A DNA stretch of 64,000 nucleotides, from positions 62,001-126,000 of the forward strand of contig NZ_CP150218.1 of NCBI RefSeq assembly GCF_037969875.1, in the 5' to 3' direction. Source of the DNA: Paenibacillus sp. FSL R7-0337 (GTDB taxonomy: Bacteria; Bacillota; Bacilli; Paenibacillales; Paenibacillaceae). The position numbers and the translations under genes were made by a program. Positions 47,839 to 56,286 of this stretch are shown piece after piece. How positions within the stretch are numbered: position 1 is the stretch's first letter; the number at the start of each line of letters is the position of its first letter. The notes under the pieces were generated by a model that searched no databases, was not told the origin of the DNA, and was given only the letters and a program-made list of their open reading frames with translations.

Positions 47839-49071
47839 TCATGCGCTCTGAGGAGCTGTCCGTCTGCGGTACAGGTGCAGCAGCAGATACGAGGCGGCGA
47901 ACGCTGCGGTTACCAGCCACAATGGAATTCTCGGGTCGAGCTTGTAGGCCCAGCCTCCGATAATGCCCGCAGGCGCGGTGAATACCAGGATCAGGACAGA
48001 CAGCATGGAGAAGACCTTGGCCCGCTTATCATCATCAATGGCGTTCTGCACAGCTGCCTCCAGATAAGGAGAACTGATCATCAGGCCTACGGCTGCCAGA
48101 ATGGTGCTCAGTCCGATCCAGATAAAGCTCGCTGTCGGGTAGAGAACCAGCATGGCATTCGACAGAGCAGATAAGCCGAAGCCTGCCATCATAGCGCGGT
48201 TAGCGCTCAGATCCGGGATTCTGGGCATCAGCAGCCACAGCGTTAGCAGCATGATGACTGAGGACACGGCCGGGAACAGAGAGAGGATGCCGCTGTCCAG
48301 ATGGATATAATCTGCCAGATACAGGTACAGGTAGGTGCTTTTCAGCGTAGCCTGGAAGTTGAACAGAATGTATACGCCGAAGATCAGCAGCAGATTGCGC
48401 TCCGCCCCGAGGTCACGGAAGGCGCCGCCGTATTCAATCATACTTTCCCTAAGGCTGAGCTCACGGGTCTCCTGTCTTTTGCGGATGCCGGCCTCGGTCT
48501 CCCGGGTAGTCAGATGACGGCCTACGAACTGGAAGGTCATGAAGAGGAAGGCCAGCACGTACATGATCCTCATGCCCGTGACCATGCCATACTGGTGGAC
48601 AAGCAGACCGCCCAGCGGTGCAAACAGGCCTCCGATCACCCCGATAATCTGCAGCAGTGTGAATACATAGGTCCGGTCCGAGGGACGGGTATCTTCAACA
48701 ATCAGGCAGTAAAAGGCAATATGCGGCACACGCTGGAAGCCGTTAATCACCGCAGCCGCCACGAAAAACCACAGGTTCTGTGAGCAGGCCCATAACAAGG
48801 TGGCGAAACTCCAGCTAAGCAGATCAAAATATAATATAGCCCGCTTGCGTCCCAGCCGGTCCGTTAAATATCCGCTGAGCAAAGAGGAGAATACCTGTAT
48901 GATGAGTCCGATCGTCGTTATCCAGCCGATGTTCAGCTCGGTCAATCCAAGCTCATACATGTACAGGGTGGCATAGGTAGAGAACATGCTAAAGGGAATC
49001 AGAAAAAAAGGCTCAAAGGTCAAGCAGCCCCGGCTGTTTCCCTCCAGCCGCGGAAAAAAGGGTTTTGCCAT
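47839..49071 (-). CDS. Major facilitator superfamily transporter
   Basis: A 410-residue protein with about 12 hydrophobic helices. The MFS signature between helices 2 and 3 is present (SGYLTDRLGRKRAILYFDLL), with a weaker repeat after helix 8. This pattern is typical of drug or metabolite efflux proteins, but the substrate cannot be assigned. The ATG at 49071 was chosen because ATGGAGGATTTCATC contains GGAGGA at 7-8 bases; an ATG five codons earlier is in that ribosome site. It is convergent with mrpG and divergent from a phosphoesterase gene. Confidence 0.85.
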   Translation of the reverse strand: MAKPFFPRLEGNSRGCLTFEPFFLIPFSMFSTYATLYMYELGLTELNIGWITTIGLIIQVFSSLLSGYLTDRLGRKRAILYFDLLSWSFATLLWACSQNLWFFVAAAVINGFQRVPHIAFYCLIVEDTRPSDRTYVFTLLQIIGVIGGLFAPLGGLLVHQYGMVTGMRIMYVLAFLFMTFQFVGRHLTTRETEAGIRKRQETRELSLRESMIEYGGAFRDLGAERNLLLIFGVYILFNFQATLKSTYLYLYLADYIHLDSGILSLFPAVSSVIMLLTLWLLMPRIPDLSANRAMMAGFGLSALSNAMLVLYPTASFIWIGLSTILAAVGLMISSPYLEAAVQNAIDDDKRAKVFSMLSVLILVFTAPAGIIGGWAYKLDPRIPLWLVTAAFAASYLLLHLYRRRTAPQSA

Positions 49072-49137
49072 GATGAAATCCTCCATGTTATCGATAGTCT
49101 ACACTATATTTATTTAACACAAATTGGAGCTGAGCGC

Positions 49138-50250
49138 ATGTTTATTATTCTCGGACTGGTATTCATTACGATATATGCCCTGATTGTCTTCTACATTGGC
49201 TGGAGCGGCTGGAGCTGGATCAAGCCGGTCGTCTCCGGACGGTTCCGGCTGTTCTACATTATTGCGCTGATCTTCCTGGCCAGCTCGCTGATCCTCTCCA
49301 GAGTGGTGGCTGGGTCAGCAGTCTTAAGCGTCATCGGCAGCTACTGGCTGGCCATATTCAGTCTGCTGCTCATGCTGTTGCCGCTCGTGCATCTTATGGT
49401 CTGGCTAACGAAGCTGGCCAAGCTGCCGCGCCGCGCGGTTCAGAAGTGGTCCGGTATCCTGACGCTGGTTATTCTGATCGCCCTGATAGGATATGGAAGC
49501 TATAATGCGTACAGTCCGGTTGTGCGTTCCTATGAGGTACAGATTGACAAGCCGGGTCCGGCCAGCGGTAAGCTTCACATCGTGATGGCTTCGGATATGC
49601 ACTTCGGTTATTTATCCGGCAAACGCCATGCGGAGCGAATGGTGCAGGAGATTAACGCCTTGCACCCCGATCTGATACTGCTTCCGGGCGACATTGTGGA
49701 TGATGACGTTAGGCCCTATAAGGACAAAGGCCTCGGCGCAGTACTGGCCAAGCTTGAAGCTCCACTCGGCGTGTATGCTTCCCTGGGGAACCACGACCGG
49801 TTCAAGGGCGGGACAGAGGAGATCATCAGCCTGCTGGAGGAGAGCGGGATGCAGGTGCTCTATGATGAGGACGTTGAGGTAGGCGGCTGGCTGACGCTGA
49901 TTGGACGGAAGGATTACAGTGATAAGGAACGGGCCGAGCTGGCTGATCTGACCAAGGACGTAGACCGTTCCAAGCCGGTATTCATGCTGGAGCATCAGCC
50001 GGTGGAGTTTGGGATTGCTGAAGAGCAAGGCATCGATCTGATGGTCTCCGGCCATACCCACCGCGGACAGATTGCTCCAGCCAACCTGATTACTTCCCGG
50101 GTGTTCGAGAATGATTGGGGGTATCTGAAGAAGGGGCAGCTTCATACCGTTGTCTCTTCAGGCTATGGCTTCTGGGGCCCGCCGATCCGTATCGGCTCAC
50201 GCTCGGAGGTAGTGTCCATTCAGGTGGAATTTTCCAACGTGAATAAGTAA
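49138..50250 (+). CDS. Membrane-anchored metallophosphoesterase
   Basis: A 370-residue protein with three or four N-terminal hydrophobic helices (residues 1-~125) and an extracellular or periplasmic-side phosphoesterase domain. The motifs are complete: ASDMHFG (D-x-H), PGDIVDD, GNHDRF, LEHQPVEF and SGHTHRGQ. This architecture is common in the YkuE/YkoQ-type phosphoesterases of Bacillales, some of which act on UDP-linked cell-wall intermediates or export-related substrates. Start ATG follows TTGGAGCTGAGCGC. Substrate not determined. It has its own terminator. Confidence 0.92.
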   Translation: MFIILGLVFITIYALIVFYIGWSGWSWIKPVVSGRFRLFYIIALIFLASSLILSRVVAGSAVLSVIGSYWLAIFSLLLMLLPLVHLMVWLTKLAKLPRRAVQKWSGILTLVILIALIGYGSYNAYSPVVRSYEVQIDKPGPASGKLHIVMASDMHFGYLSGKRHAERMVQEINALHPDLILLPGDIVDDDVRPYKDKGLGAVLAKLEAPLGVYASLGNHDRFKGGTEEIISLLEESGMQVLYDEDVEVGGWLTLIGRKDYSDKERAELADLTKDVDRSKPVFMLEHQPVEFGIAEEQGIDLMVSGHTHRGQIAPANLITSRVFENDWGYLKKGQLHTVVSSGYGFWGPPIRIGSRSEVVSIQVEFSNVNK

Positions 50251-50256
50251 TTTGGA

Positions 50257-50290
50257 AGGGCTGACCCGGTGTTCGGGTTGGCTCTTTTTT
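50257..50290 (+). terminator. Terminator of the phosphoesterase gene
   Basis: AGGGCTGACCCG with CGGGTTGGCTCT makes a 12-bp stem with G-T pairs, a 5-base loop and T6, seven bases after the stop codon. Confidence 0.9.
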
Positions 50291-50300
50291 GGATGATACA

Positions 50301-50343
50301 TTTACAAAAACCATTAGATCAGTTATATTGTACTGGTACAATA
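50301..50343 (+). promoter_or_regulatory. Promoter with overlapping GntR operator
   Basis: TTTACA (50301-50306) and TATATT (50324-50329) are 17 bp apart. A perfect 18-bp palindrome TATTGTACTGGTACAATA (50326-50343) overlaps the -10 and start region, 30 bp before the GntR-family gene. Autorepression by that protein is the natural reading and is typical of YtrA-type operons. Confidence 0.8.
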
Positions 50344-50372
50344 AGTACACTGTTCACGCAAGGAGGAAGCGT

Positions 50373-50759
50373 GTGGAGATTATCATCAGCAGTAACCGGA
50401 ACAAGCCCATTTATGAGCAGATCACCTCGCAGATTAAGGGCAAGATTATGAGCGGAGAGCTTCGGGCAGGAGACCCGATCCCTTCGATGCGTGCCTTGGC
50501 CAAATCTATTCAGGTCAGTGTCATCACCGTTCAGAAGGCATATGAGGACCTGCAGCGCGACGGATTCATCGAAACGACGGTCGGGCGCGGAAGCTTCGTC
50601 TCGGCCGTGAGCCAGGTCCTGTTTCAGGAAGAGCAGCAGAAGCAAGTGGAGGAGCATCTCATCGCAGCAGCCGAGCTCGCCCGTGCGGGCGGCATCAAAC
50701 TGGAAAAGATAGTGGACATGCTGACTGTCTTTTATACGGAGGGTAATCATGAATCTTAG
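50373..50759 (+). CDS. GntR-family regulator, YtrA type
   Basis: A 128-residue repressor: an N-terminal winged helix-turn-helix (PIYEQITSQIKGKIMSGELR; SMRALAKSIQVSVITVQKAY) and a short C-terminal helical tail of YtrA-type, without a large ligand domain. The GTG start lies 6 bases after AGGAGG. It leads a three-gene operon with an ABC ATPase (overlapping by 11 bp) and a permease. In B. subtilis ytr operons of this kind respond to cell-wall-active peptides; that inducer is not shown here. Confidence 0.92.
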   Translation: MEIIISSNRNKPIYEQITSQIKGKIMSGELRAGDPIPSMRALAKSIQVSVITVQKAYEDLQRDGFIETTVGRGSFVSAVSQVLFQEEQQKQVEEHLIAAAELARAGGIKLEKIVDMLTVFYTEGNHES

Positions 50760-51612
50760 TTTAGAAGTTGAAGGGTTGACCAAATCCTATGCTGATTCCA
50801 GGTTCAGACTGGATGATGTAACGTTCTCTATTCCCAGCGGAACCATCATGGGGTTCGTGGGGGAGAATGGGGCAGGCAAGACGACAACAATCAAGTCCAT
50901 TCTGAACACGGTTCAGATTGACAGCGGAACGATCCGGCTGCTGGGCCGGGAGATGAAGGATACAGACACGGTCTTGCGCGAAGATATCGGAGTGGTGCTG
51001 GATTCGGCTAATTTCCCGGCGGTACTGACCCCGGCTAAGCTGGCTAAGGTCATGCGCGGCGTCTATAAGCAGTGGGACCAGGAGGTGTATGCCAAGCTTA
51101 CAGGGAAGTTCAGCCTGCCCATGAACCAGAAGATCAGCGGGTTCTCACGGGGCATGACGATGAAGCTGGCGATTGCTGCCGCCTTGTCGCACCATCCCAA
51201 GCTGCTGATTCTAGATGAGGCCACTTCAGGGCTGGACCCGGTGACCAGAGAGGAGATTCTGGAGGTGTTCCTGGAATTCGTAGAGGATGAGCGTCACGCT
51301 ATACTGATGTCCTCCCATATCACAAGCGATCTGGAGAAAATTGCTGATTATATCACCTTCATCCATCAGGGGCAGATCATTCTGACAGCGATGAAGGATG
51401 AGCTGATCTATGACTATGGTGTTGCCCGCTGCACAAGAGAACAGTTCAAGCGGATTGCGGAAGGAGATCGGCTGACTTATAGAGTAAGGGAGCATCAGAT
51501 TGATGTGCTGGTCGAGGATAAACAAGGCTTTGGACAGAAGTACAGCGGCGTTACGGTGGATCAGGTATCCATTGATGAGATTCTGCTGCTGCTCGTAAAG
51601 GGGGAGAAATAA
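50749..51612 (+). CDS. ABC transporter ATP-binding protein
   Basis: A 287-residue ATPase. Walker A is GENGAGKTT, the signature SGFSRGMTMKLAIAAAL, Walker B LLILDEATSGLDP, and the switch His lies in SSHITSDLEKIA. The C-terminal extension of about 70 residues resembles that of bacitracin- or cell-wall-peptide efflux ATPases. It overlaps the GntR gene by 11 bp and is 1 bp from the permease gene. Confidence 0.92.
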   Translation: MNLSLEVEGLTKSYADSRFRLDDVTFSIPSGTIMGFVGENGAGKTTTIKSILNTVQIDSGTIRLLGREMKDTDTVLREDIGVVLDSANFPAVLTPAKLAKVMRGVYKQWDQEVYAKLTGKFSLPMNQKISGFSRGMTMKLAIAAALSHHPKLLILDEATSGLDPVTREEILEVFLEFVEDERHAILMSSHITSDLEKIADYITFIHQGQIILTAMKDELIYDYGVARCTREQFKRIAEGDRLTYRVREHQIDVLVEDKQGFGQKYSGVTVDQVSIDEILLLLVKGEK

Positions 51613-51613
51613 T

Positions 51614-52252
51614 ATGCGCGGGCTGCTGTTAAATAATTATTACTCACTGCAAAATAACATCAAATCCTCCCTCGGCATTGCGCTGCTTCTGTCGCTGGTT
51701 TCCTTTGCCGGGGTGGATCACAGCGTACTGAATGCAGTCATCGCGGCACAGATTTGGATTTTTGTGTTGAGCATCGGGGCCTCCCTGCAGCTGGATGAGG
51801 CTTCTAAATGGAACCGGTTTGAACTCACCATGCCGATCAGAAGGAGAACGGTCATCCATGCGAAGTATTTGTCCTTCCTGATGTTAATCCTCATGGGCAC
51901 CGCTGTAAGTCTGGTTACTCTGGCATTAACCTATGTAAGCAAGGGAGACATAGCACATTTGAACCTGTCCACCGGGTATACCTTCGGTTTATCTTTATCT
52001 ATCTCCACCCTGGCGATCTACTATCCGGTCATTCTTAAATTCGGTGTGGAAAAAAGCGAGCAGATGGTGATGATATCGGCAGGGCTATCGGTGGGCCTTC
52101 GTCTCCTGGTGTGGATGCTGCTGAACCTGTATATGGACGATGTGAACTATAATGGTCCTGAGACCGGGTATACCACCCTGATCCTTGCTGTTCTCCTGTT
52201 CGCGGTGTCCTATCTGATTGCCGTGCGGATTCATCGGAATAAAGAATTCTGA
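51614..52252 (+). CDS. ABC-2 type permease
   Basis: A 212-residue membrane protein with about six hydrophobic segments, including LGIALLLSLVSFAG, IWIFVLSIGAS and LMLILMGTAVSLVTLALTYV. It contains the short helical KWNRFELTMPIRRRTVIHAK segment seen in permeases of small YtrC/D-like exporters. It forms the transporter with the ATPase directly upstream, in a GntR-controlled operon. The cargo is not known; defence against envelope-active compounds is inference from the family. Confidence 0.88.
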   Translation: MRGLLLNNYYSLQNNIKSSLGIALLLSLVSFAGVDHSVLNAVIAAQIWIFVLSIGASLQLDEASKWNRFELTMPIRRRTVIHAKYLSFLMLILMGTAVSLVTLALTYVSKGDIAHLNLSTGYTFGLSLSISTLAIYYPVILKFGVEKSEQMVMISAGLSVGLRLLVWMLLNLYMDDVNYNGPETGYTTLILAVLLFAVSYLIAVRIHRNKEF

Positions 52253-52286
52253 TGATCGCCGGAACCCGATTGCGGTTGGGGGACTC

Positions 52287-53645
52287 TTAGCCTTCCCGCC
52301 TCTGCATAATTCCCTTATAGACTTCGATGGCGTAGGCCCGGGACCGCTTCAGATCGACAATAGCATCTTCACCGGGGAGGTGAATGTCTTTGTCAGACCA
52401 GTCCGCGCGTTCCGGCAGCCAGGTACGGATATAGCTGCCGCCCGGATCATGGGTCTGGGATTGGGTGACCGGATTCATCACCCGGAAATAGGGAGAGGCA
52501 TCGAAGCCGAGCGAAGAGCTCCACAGCCAGCCGCCACGGTTCTGGGCATTGTCGTAATCGCTTAGCTTCAGCCGGAAATAACGTTCGCCATAGATGAAGG
52601 GGCAGCCCAGATTCTTCGTCAGGAACATGGCCGTAATCATTCGCAGCCGGTTAGGCATCCAGCCGGTCTCGTTCAATTGGTGCATAGCCGCGTCAATGAC
52701 CGGAATGCCGGTCCTGCCCTGAGCCCAGGCCTCGAAGTGCTGTGTCCCCAGCGCAGACAGATCATAGACATTCTCATAGTTGAAGAAATCCTTGTCCAGC
52801 CGTGCCTGATATAGATAAAAATCCCTCCAGGCTAACTGTCTCAGCCATTCTTCCCCGAAATCCTCTTCTTCAGTAAGTCTGCTATATAGGGTCCGTGCCG
52901 AGATCGCTCCTGTATTCAAATGCCTGCTGATCCGGCTCGTCCGTTCCTGCGCGTAATGATCGCGGCCCACCTTGTAATCATGCAGATCCGCGTGCAGGAA
53001 ACTCTCAAGCACATGACCCGGGTTCATCTGCTCTGCAGCGGGAGCAAGCGCTGTAAGCTGAGTGGCAATCTCTTCGGGAAGCTGGAAGGCGTCCGCGAGC
53101 TGGGGGTGAAGATCAACGGTTCGCAGACGGCTTAGCCCGGCAGAGTAAGGCGGCTGGAACCGCTGCGAGAGGAAAGCGCGCCAGCGGCGGTAGAAGGGAG
53201 TGAACACCTTGAACGGCTCACTCCGGCCGCACCAGTCCATGAATTCTTCCAGATCACAGAGCATGCTGTCATGCCGGGCATGGAACCGGAGGTTCAGCGC
53301 ATGGGCGGTATCCAGCAGCAAACGGTCGCGCTTAAGGGCATAAGGCGTATAGTCCGCATGTAGGCTGACCTCCTGAACAGGGTGGAGCTGTGCCAGCCGC
53401 CGGAGAATCACCTCCGGCTCTCCATACAGGAGATGGAGCAGCTTGCCCTCTTTCGTATACTCCTGCTGAAGCCGGACAACATGCTGCAGGAAATTCTGTC
53501 CGCTATGCTCCAGATAACGCTTATTCCTTAGCAGAAACGGCTCCAGTATTAATACATGCAGTGAATCTTCCTCTGCTGAAGCTATAGCGTCGAAGGCTGG
53601 CAGATCAGAAGTCCGCAGGTCCTTGCGGTGTATGAATAGAATCAT
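52287..53645 (-). CDS. phrB: Deoxyribodipyrimidine photolyase
   Basis: A 452-residue class I CPD photolyase that repairs UV-induced pyrimidine dimers with light. The N-terminal alpha/beta antenna domain begins LFIHRKDLRTSDLPAFDAI. The FAD domain has the family block ending in TGWMPNRLRMITAMFLTKNL, then YFRLKLSDYDNAQNRGGW and the ASPYFRVMNPVTQ segment, keeping the Trp electron chain positions. ATG start follows AAAGGAACTACAGCT. A MepB-like gene is next on the same strand, separated by 34 bp, so the two might be co-transcribed. Confidence 0.95.
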   Translation of the reverse strand: MILFIHRKDLRTSDLPAFDAIASAEEDSLHVLILEPFLLRNKRYLEHSGQNFLQHVVRLQQEYTKEGKLLHLLYGEPEVILRRLAQLHPVQEVSLHADYTPYALKRDRLLLDTAHALNLRFHARHDSMLCDLEEFMDWCGRSEPFKVFTPFYRRWRAFLSQRFQPPYSAGLSRLRTVDLHPQLADAFQLPEEIATQLTALAPAAEQMNPGHVLESFLHADLHDYKVGRDHYAQERTSRISRHLNTGAISARTLYSRLTEEEDFGEEWLRQLAWRDFYLYQARLDKDFFNYENVYDLSALGTQHFEAWAQGRTGIPVIDAAMHQLNETGWMPNRLRMITAMFLTKNLGCPFIYGERYFRLKLSDYDNAQNRGGWLWSSSLGFDASPYFRVMNPVTQSQTHDPGGSYIRTWLPERADWSDKDIHLPGEDAIVDLKRSRAYAIEVYKGIMQRREG

Positions 53646-53679
53646 AGCTGTAGTTCCTTTCAGATGCAGATGCCATCTC

Positions 53680-54210
53680 TTAAATTGTAAACGGTAGTTC
53701 TGGCAGATACAACCGGGTTAACGCCTGCAGATGGTGATTGTTCAGCGGATCGACTCTGCCAAAATAAGGGATCTGCCACTTCTGAGTAGCCAAAGCCTGC
53801 TTATTGGTTACGGTATCCCAGGCTGGATATACCCGTATCGCCATTTTTCCTGGTGCATTATCGGTTGCCAGCACGCCATGCATTTTCAGCAGGTCCTTCG
53901 GAAATACAAACTGTCCAAGCTCCCCGCTGACGGGATGGAAGGTGTTAATTACCAACAAATCAGGGGCATCGGCATAGGTGAAGGCCTGGTTTTTACGCTC
54001 GGCATTTTTTTCCCAGATAGCGACAAATTGACCGGTCTTCGTAGGGGTGATTTTGGCCACCCGAAACCGGACTGACAGGGCACCCAGCTGGAGTGTACCA
54101 GCTCCATATTCGGCATTCTGCGGTTCTTCACGTATGGAACCGACAGTTAAGCGGGCTGGTGCGTACAATGTATCATTAATATAAGCTAATATGGTGTGGA
54201 ATTTATTCAT
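53680..54210 (-). CDS. MepB-family protein
   Basis: A 176-residue cytosolic protein resembling MepB of Staphylococcus aureus (family of unknown function that accompanies the MepA multidrug transporter). Characteristic segments are ITPTKTGQFVAIWEKNAE and the PDLLVINTFHPVSGELGQFV block, with a Tyr/Trp-rich C-terminal half. No transporter or MarR-type regulator gene is next to it, so the link to drug resistance is not supported by context. The ATG start follows AGAAGGGCCAGCGC. Photolyase lies 34 bp downstream. Confidence 0.85.
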   Translation of the reverse strand: MNKFHTILAYINDTLYAPARLTVGSIREEPQNAEYGAGTLQLGALSVRFRVAKITPTKTGQFVAIWEKNAERKNQAFTYADAPDLLVINTFHPVSGELGQFVFPKDLLKMHGVLATDNAPGKMAIRVYPAWDTVTNKQALATQKWQIPYFGRVDPLNNHHLQALTRLYLPELPFTI

Positions 54211-54366
54211 GCGCTGGCCCTTCTTCCATGAAGATGATCATGCTGCTTCAACTACTGATACTATCAGGGAAATCGGCCTTAAGGAAATTTTCCGGTAGCC
54301 GGTGAAGTTTTTTGTTAGAATTAGGAAGGCAGCAGGATTTTACTCGACTAAAGGAGAGGTTTTATT

Positions 54367-56286
54367 TTGAAAAGAGGATTCACACTAGTGCTCATGGTGC
54401 TATTGCTGCTATCGGGCAGCATTACAGCATTTGCCGCAGAGCAAGGCAGCGTAGGAGCAGGGGGAGCTACCCCATCCGGCATTCCGCTGACCGGGCTGGA
54501 AGCTTTTGTAGACGATTATGTAAAAGAGTACATAGGAACGCAGACCGTAGGCGCTTCCGTTGTGATGGTGAAGGATGGACAGGTGGTTCTGTCCAAGGGG
54601 TACGGCTACGCCGATGTGGAGCAGCAGATCCCCGTCACCCCGGATACGGTCATGGAATGGGGCTCCATCAGCAAGCTTGCTGTATGGGCATCCGTAATGC
54701 AGCTGGCGGAGCAGGGCAAACTGGACCTGAATCAAGATGTCCGTAAGCTGCTGCCGGAGAATTTCCTGACTAAGCTGACGTATGAAGAGCCGATCACGAT
54801 GCTGAATTTGATGAACCACAACGCCGGATTCGAAGAGTATATGTTCGATATGGCCTACCAGTCTCCTGAGGAAGTGAGATCACTGGAAGAGGGGCTGAAG
54901 CTGGCTCAGCCCGCACAGATATACAGACCAGGGGAAGTGGTCGCGTATTCCAATTACGGAAACTCACTGGCTGCCTATATTGTGGAGCGCATCAGCGGAC
55001 AGCCGTATCATGAATACGTCCAGCAGCATATTTTTGAGCCACTGGGCATGAAGCATTCCATGGCGTATTCTGTGGTGGAGGACCGCCCGGAGCTGCTGGA
55101 GCATAAGGCAAAGGGATACTTCTTCGCCGGGCCAGGCTCCTTCAATCAAGGGTCATGGAATTATATGTCCATGTACCCGAACGGCGGAAATAACGGGACG
55201 GCGGAGGATCTGGCCAAGTTCGCCATGGCCTTCATGCCCGCAGCCGGAGAGCAATCCCCGCTGTTCCAGAAGTCAGGTACGCTGGATACGATGCTGACCC
55301 GGAGTCATTCTGCTGCTGAAGCCATGCCGGGCATTGCCCACGGATTCTGGGAGTATCCCGGGGCACAGCGGACGCTGGGACATGGCGGGAACACGATTGC
55401 TTTTGCTACCAATCTGATGCTGGTGCCTGCAGACCGGTTTGCAGTCGTGATTATGACGAATCAGGCCGGCGAATCCCATATTGTTCATGGTCTGACCAAG
55501 GCAGTAGTGGGGCAGAGAGCGAAGACGGAGGCAGCGGTTCTACCGGATGTATCAGAGGTGGAAGGCCGATTCGTGGCAGCACGCCGTCCCGGACATGGCT
55601 TCATGAAGCTATTCCCTTATCTTACGATGATGAAGCTTGAGCCTCAGGGCGCAGGTCAGCTTCAGGTGTCTCTTGCCGGGATGAGCGGAAGCTATCAGCA
55701 GGTTCAGCCTTACCTCTATGAGAAGACGGGTGGGGATTCAGGGCTGGATGCCTGGCCGATGCTGTACGCCACAATGAAGGAAGGAAAGGTAGAGTCTGTC
55801 TCGGTGTACACCTCCGATTATCTGCCGCTGTCTCCGGGCCGGTCCATGCCTGTACTGCTGATCAGTGCAGCACTTGCTGCGCTGGCCATCGTCTATTTCA
55901 TAATCGCTCCGTTTGTGTGGCTGGTACAGGCGCTTCTGGGCAAAAGGAGAGCTCGTATTAAAGATCCTGCCCCCCGTTCCGCCAACCGGAAGCTGACGGC
56001 CGGACTGACTTTAACCGGTACCGGTCTGGTCGTGAACAATCTGGTGCTGGCCTTACGGATGCTGAGCAACAATGAACGTGCCTATGCAGAGGTCTATCCG
56101 CAGATTATAGTGAATATTGCACTGACCGGCCTGGCGGCATTGCTTATCGCTGCGCTATTGCTATCCTTGATGAAGCGCCGGTCCCCGTCTGTCTCACCAG
56201 CCCGTAACCATTGGCCGGCCATCGTGCCCATGGTGATGATGTCGATTCTGCTGGCCCAGCTTGTATTCTGGGAGTTCTACAGTTAG
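54367..56286 (+). CDS. Serine hydrolase with beta-lactamase domain and C-terminal membrane helices
   Basis: A 639-residue exported and membrane-anchored protein. A signal peptide (residues 1-~24, cut near AFA-AE) is followed by the beta-lactamase-related domain, ~45-380, with S-x-x-K as Ser100-Ile-Ser-Lys103, Y-x-N as Tyr-Ser-Asn, and GHGGN. The C-terminal ~160 residues contain four hydrophobic helices beginning near LLISAALAALAIVYFI. Relatives in Bacillales act as peptidases or esterases in envelope metabolism; true beta-lactamase activity is not implied. The TTG start follows AAAGGAGAGG. Its stop overlaps the convergent SecA-like gene's stop by 4 bp. Confidence 0.9.
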   Translation: MKRGFTLVLMVLLLLSGSITAFAAEQGSVGAGGATPSGIPLTGLEAFVDDYVKEYIGTQTVGASVVMVKDGQVVLSKGYGYADVEQQIPVTPDTVMEWGSISKLAVWASVMQLAEQGKLDLNQDVRKLLPENFLTKLTYEEPITMLNLMNHNAGFEEYMFDMAYQSPEEVRSLEEGLKLAQPAQIYRPGEVVAYSNYGNSLAAYIVERISGQPYHEYVQQHIFEPLGMKHSMAYSVVEDRPELLEHKAKGYFFAGPGSFNQGSWNYMSMYPNGGNNGTAEDLAKFAMAFMPAAGEQSPLFQKSGTLDTMLTRSHSAAEAMPGIAHGFWEYPGAQRTLGHGGNTIAFATNLMLVPADRFAVVIMTNQAGESHIVHGLTKAVVGQRAKTEAAVLPDVSEVEGRFVAARRPGHGFMKLFPYLTMMKLEPQGAGQLQVSLAGMSGSYQQVQPYLYEKTGGDSGLDAWPMLYATMKEGKVESVSVYTSDYLPLSPGRSMPVLLISAALAALAIVYFIIAPFVWLVQALLGKRRARIKDPAPRSANRKLTAGLTLTGTGLVVNNLVLALRMLSNNERAYAEVYPQIIVNIALTGLAALLIAALLLSLMKRRSPSVSPARNHWPAIVPMVMMSILLAQLVFWEFYS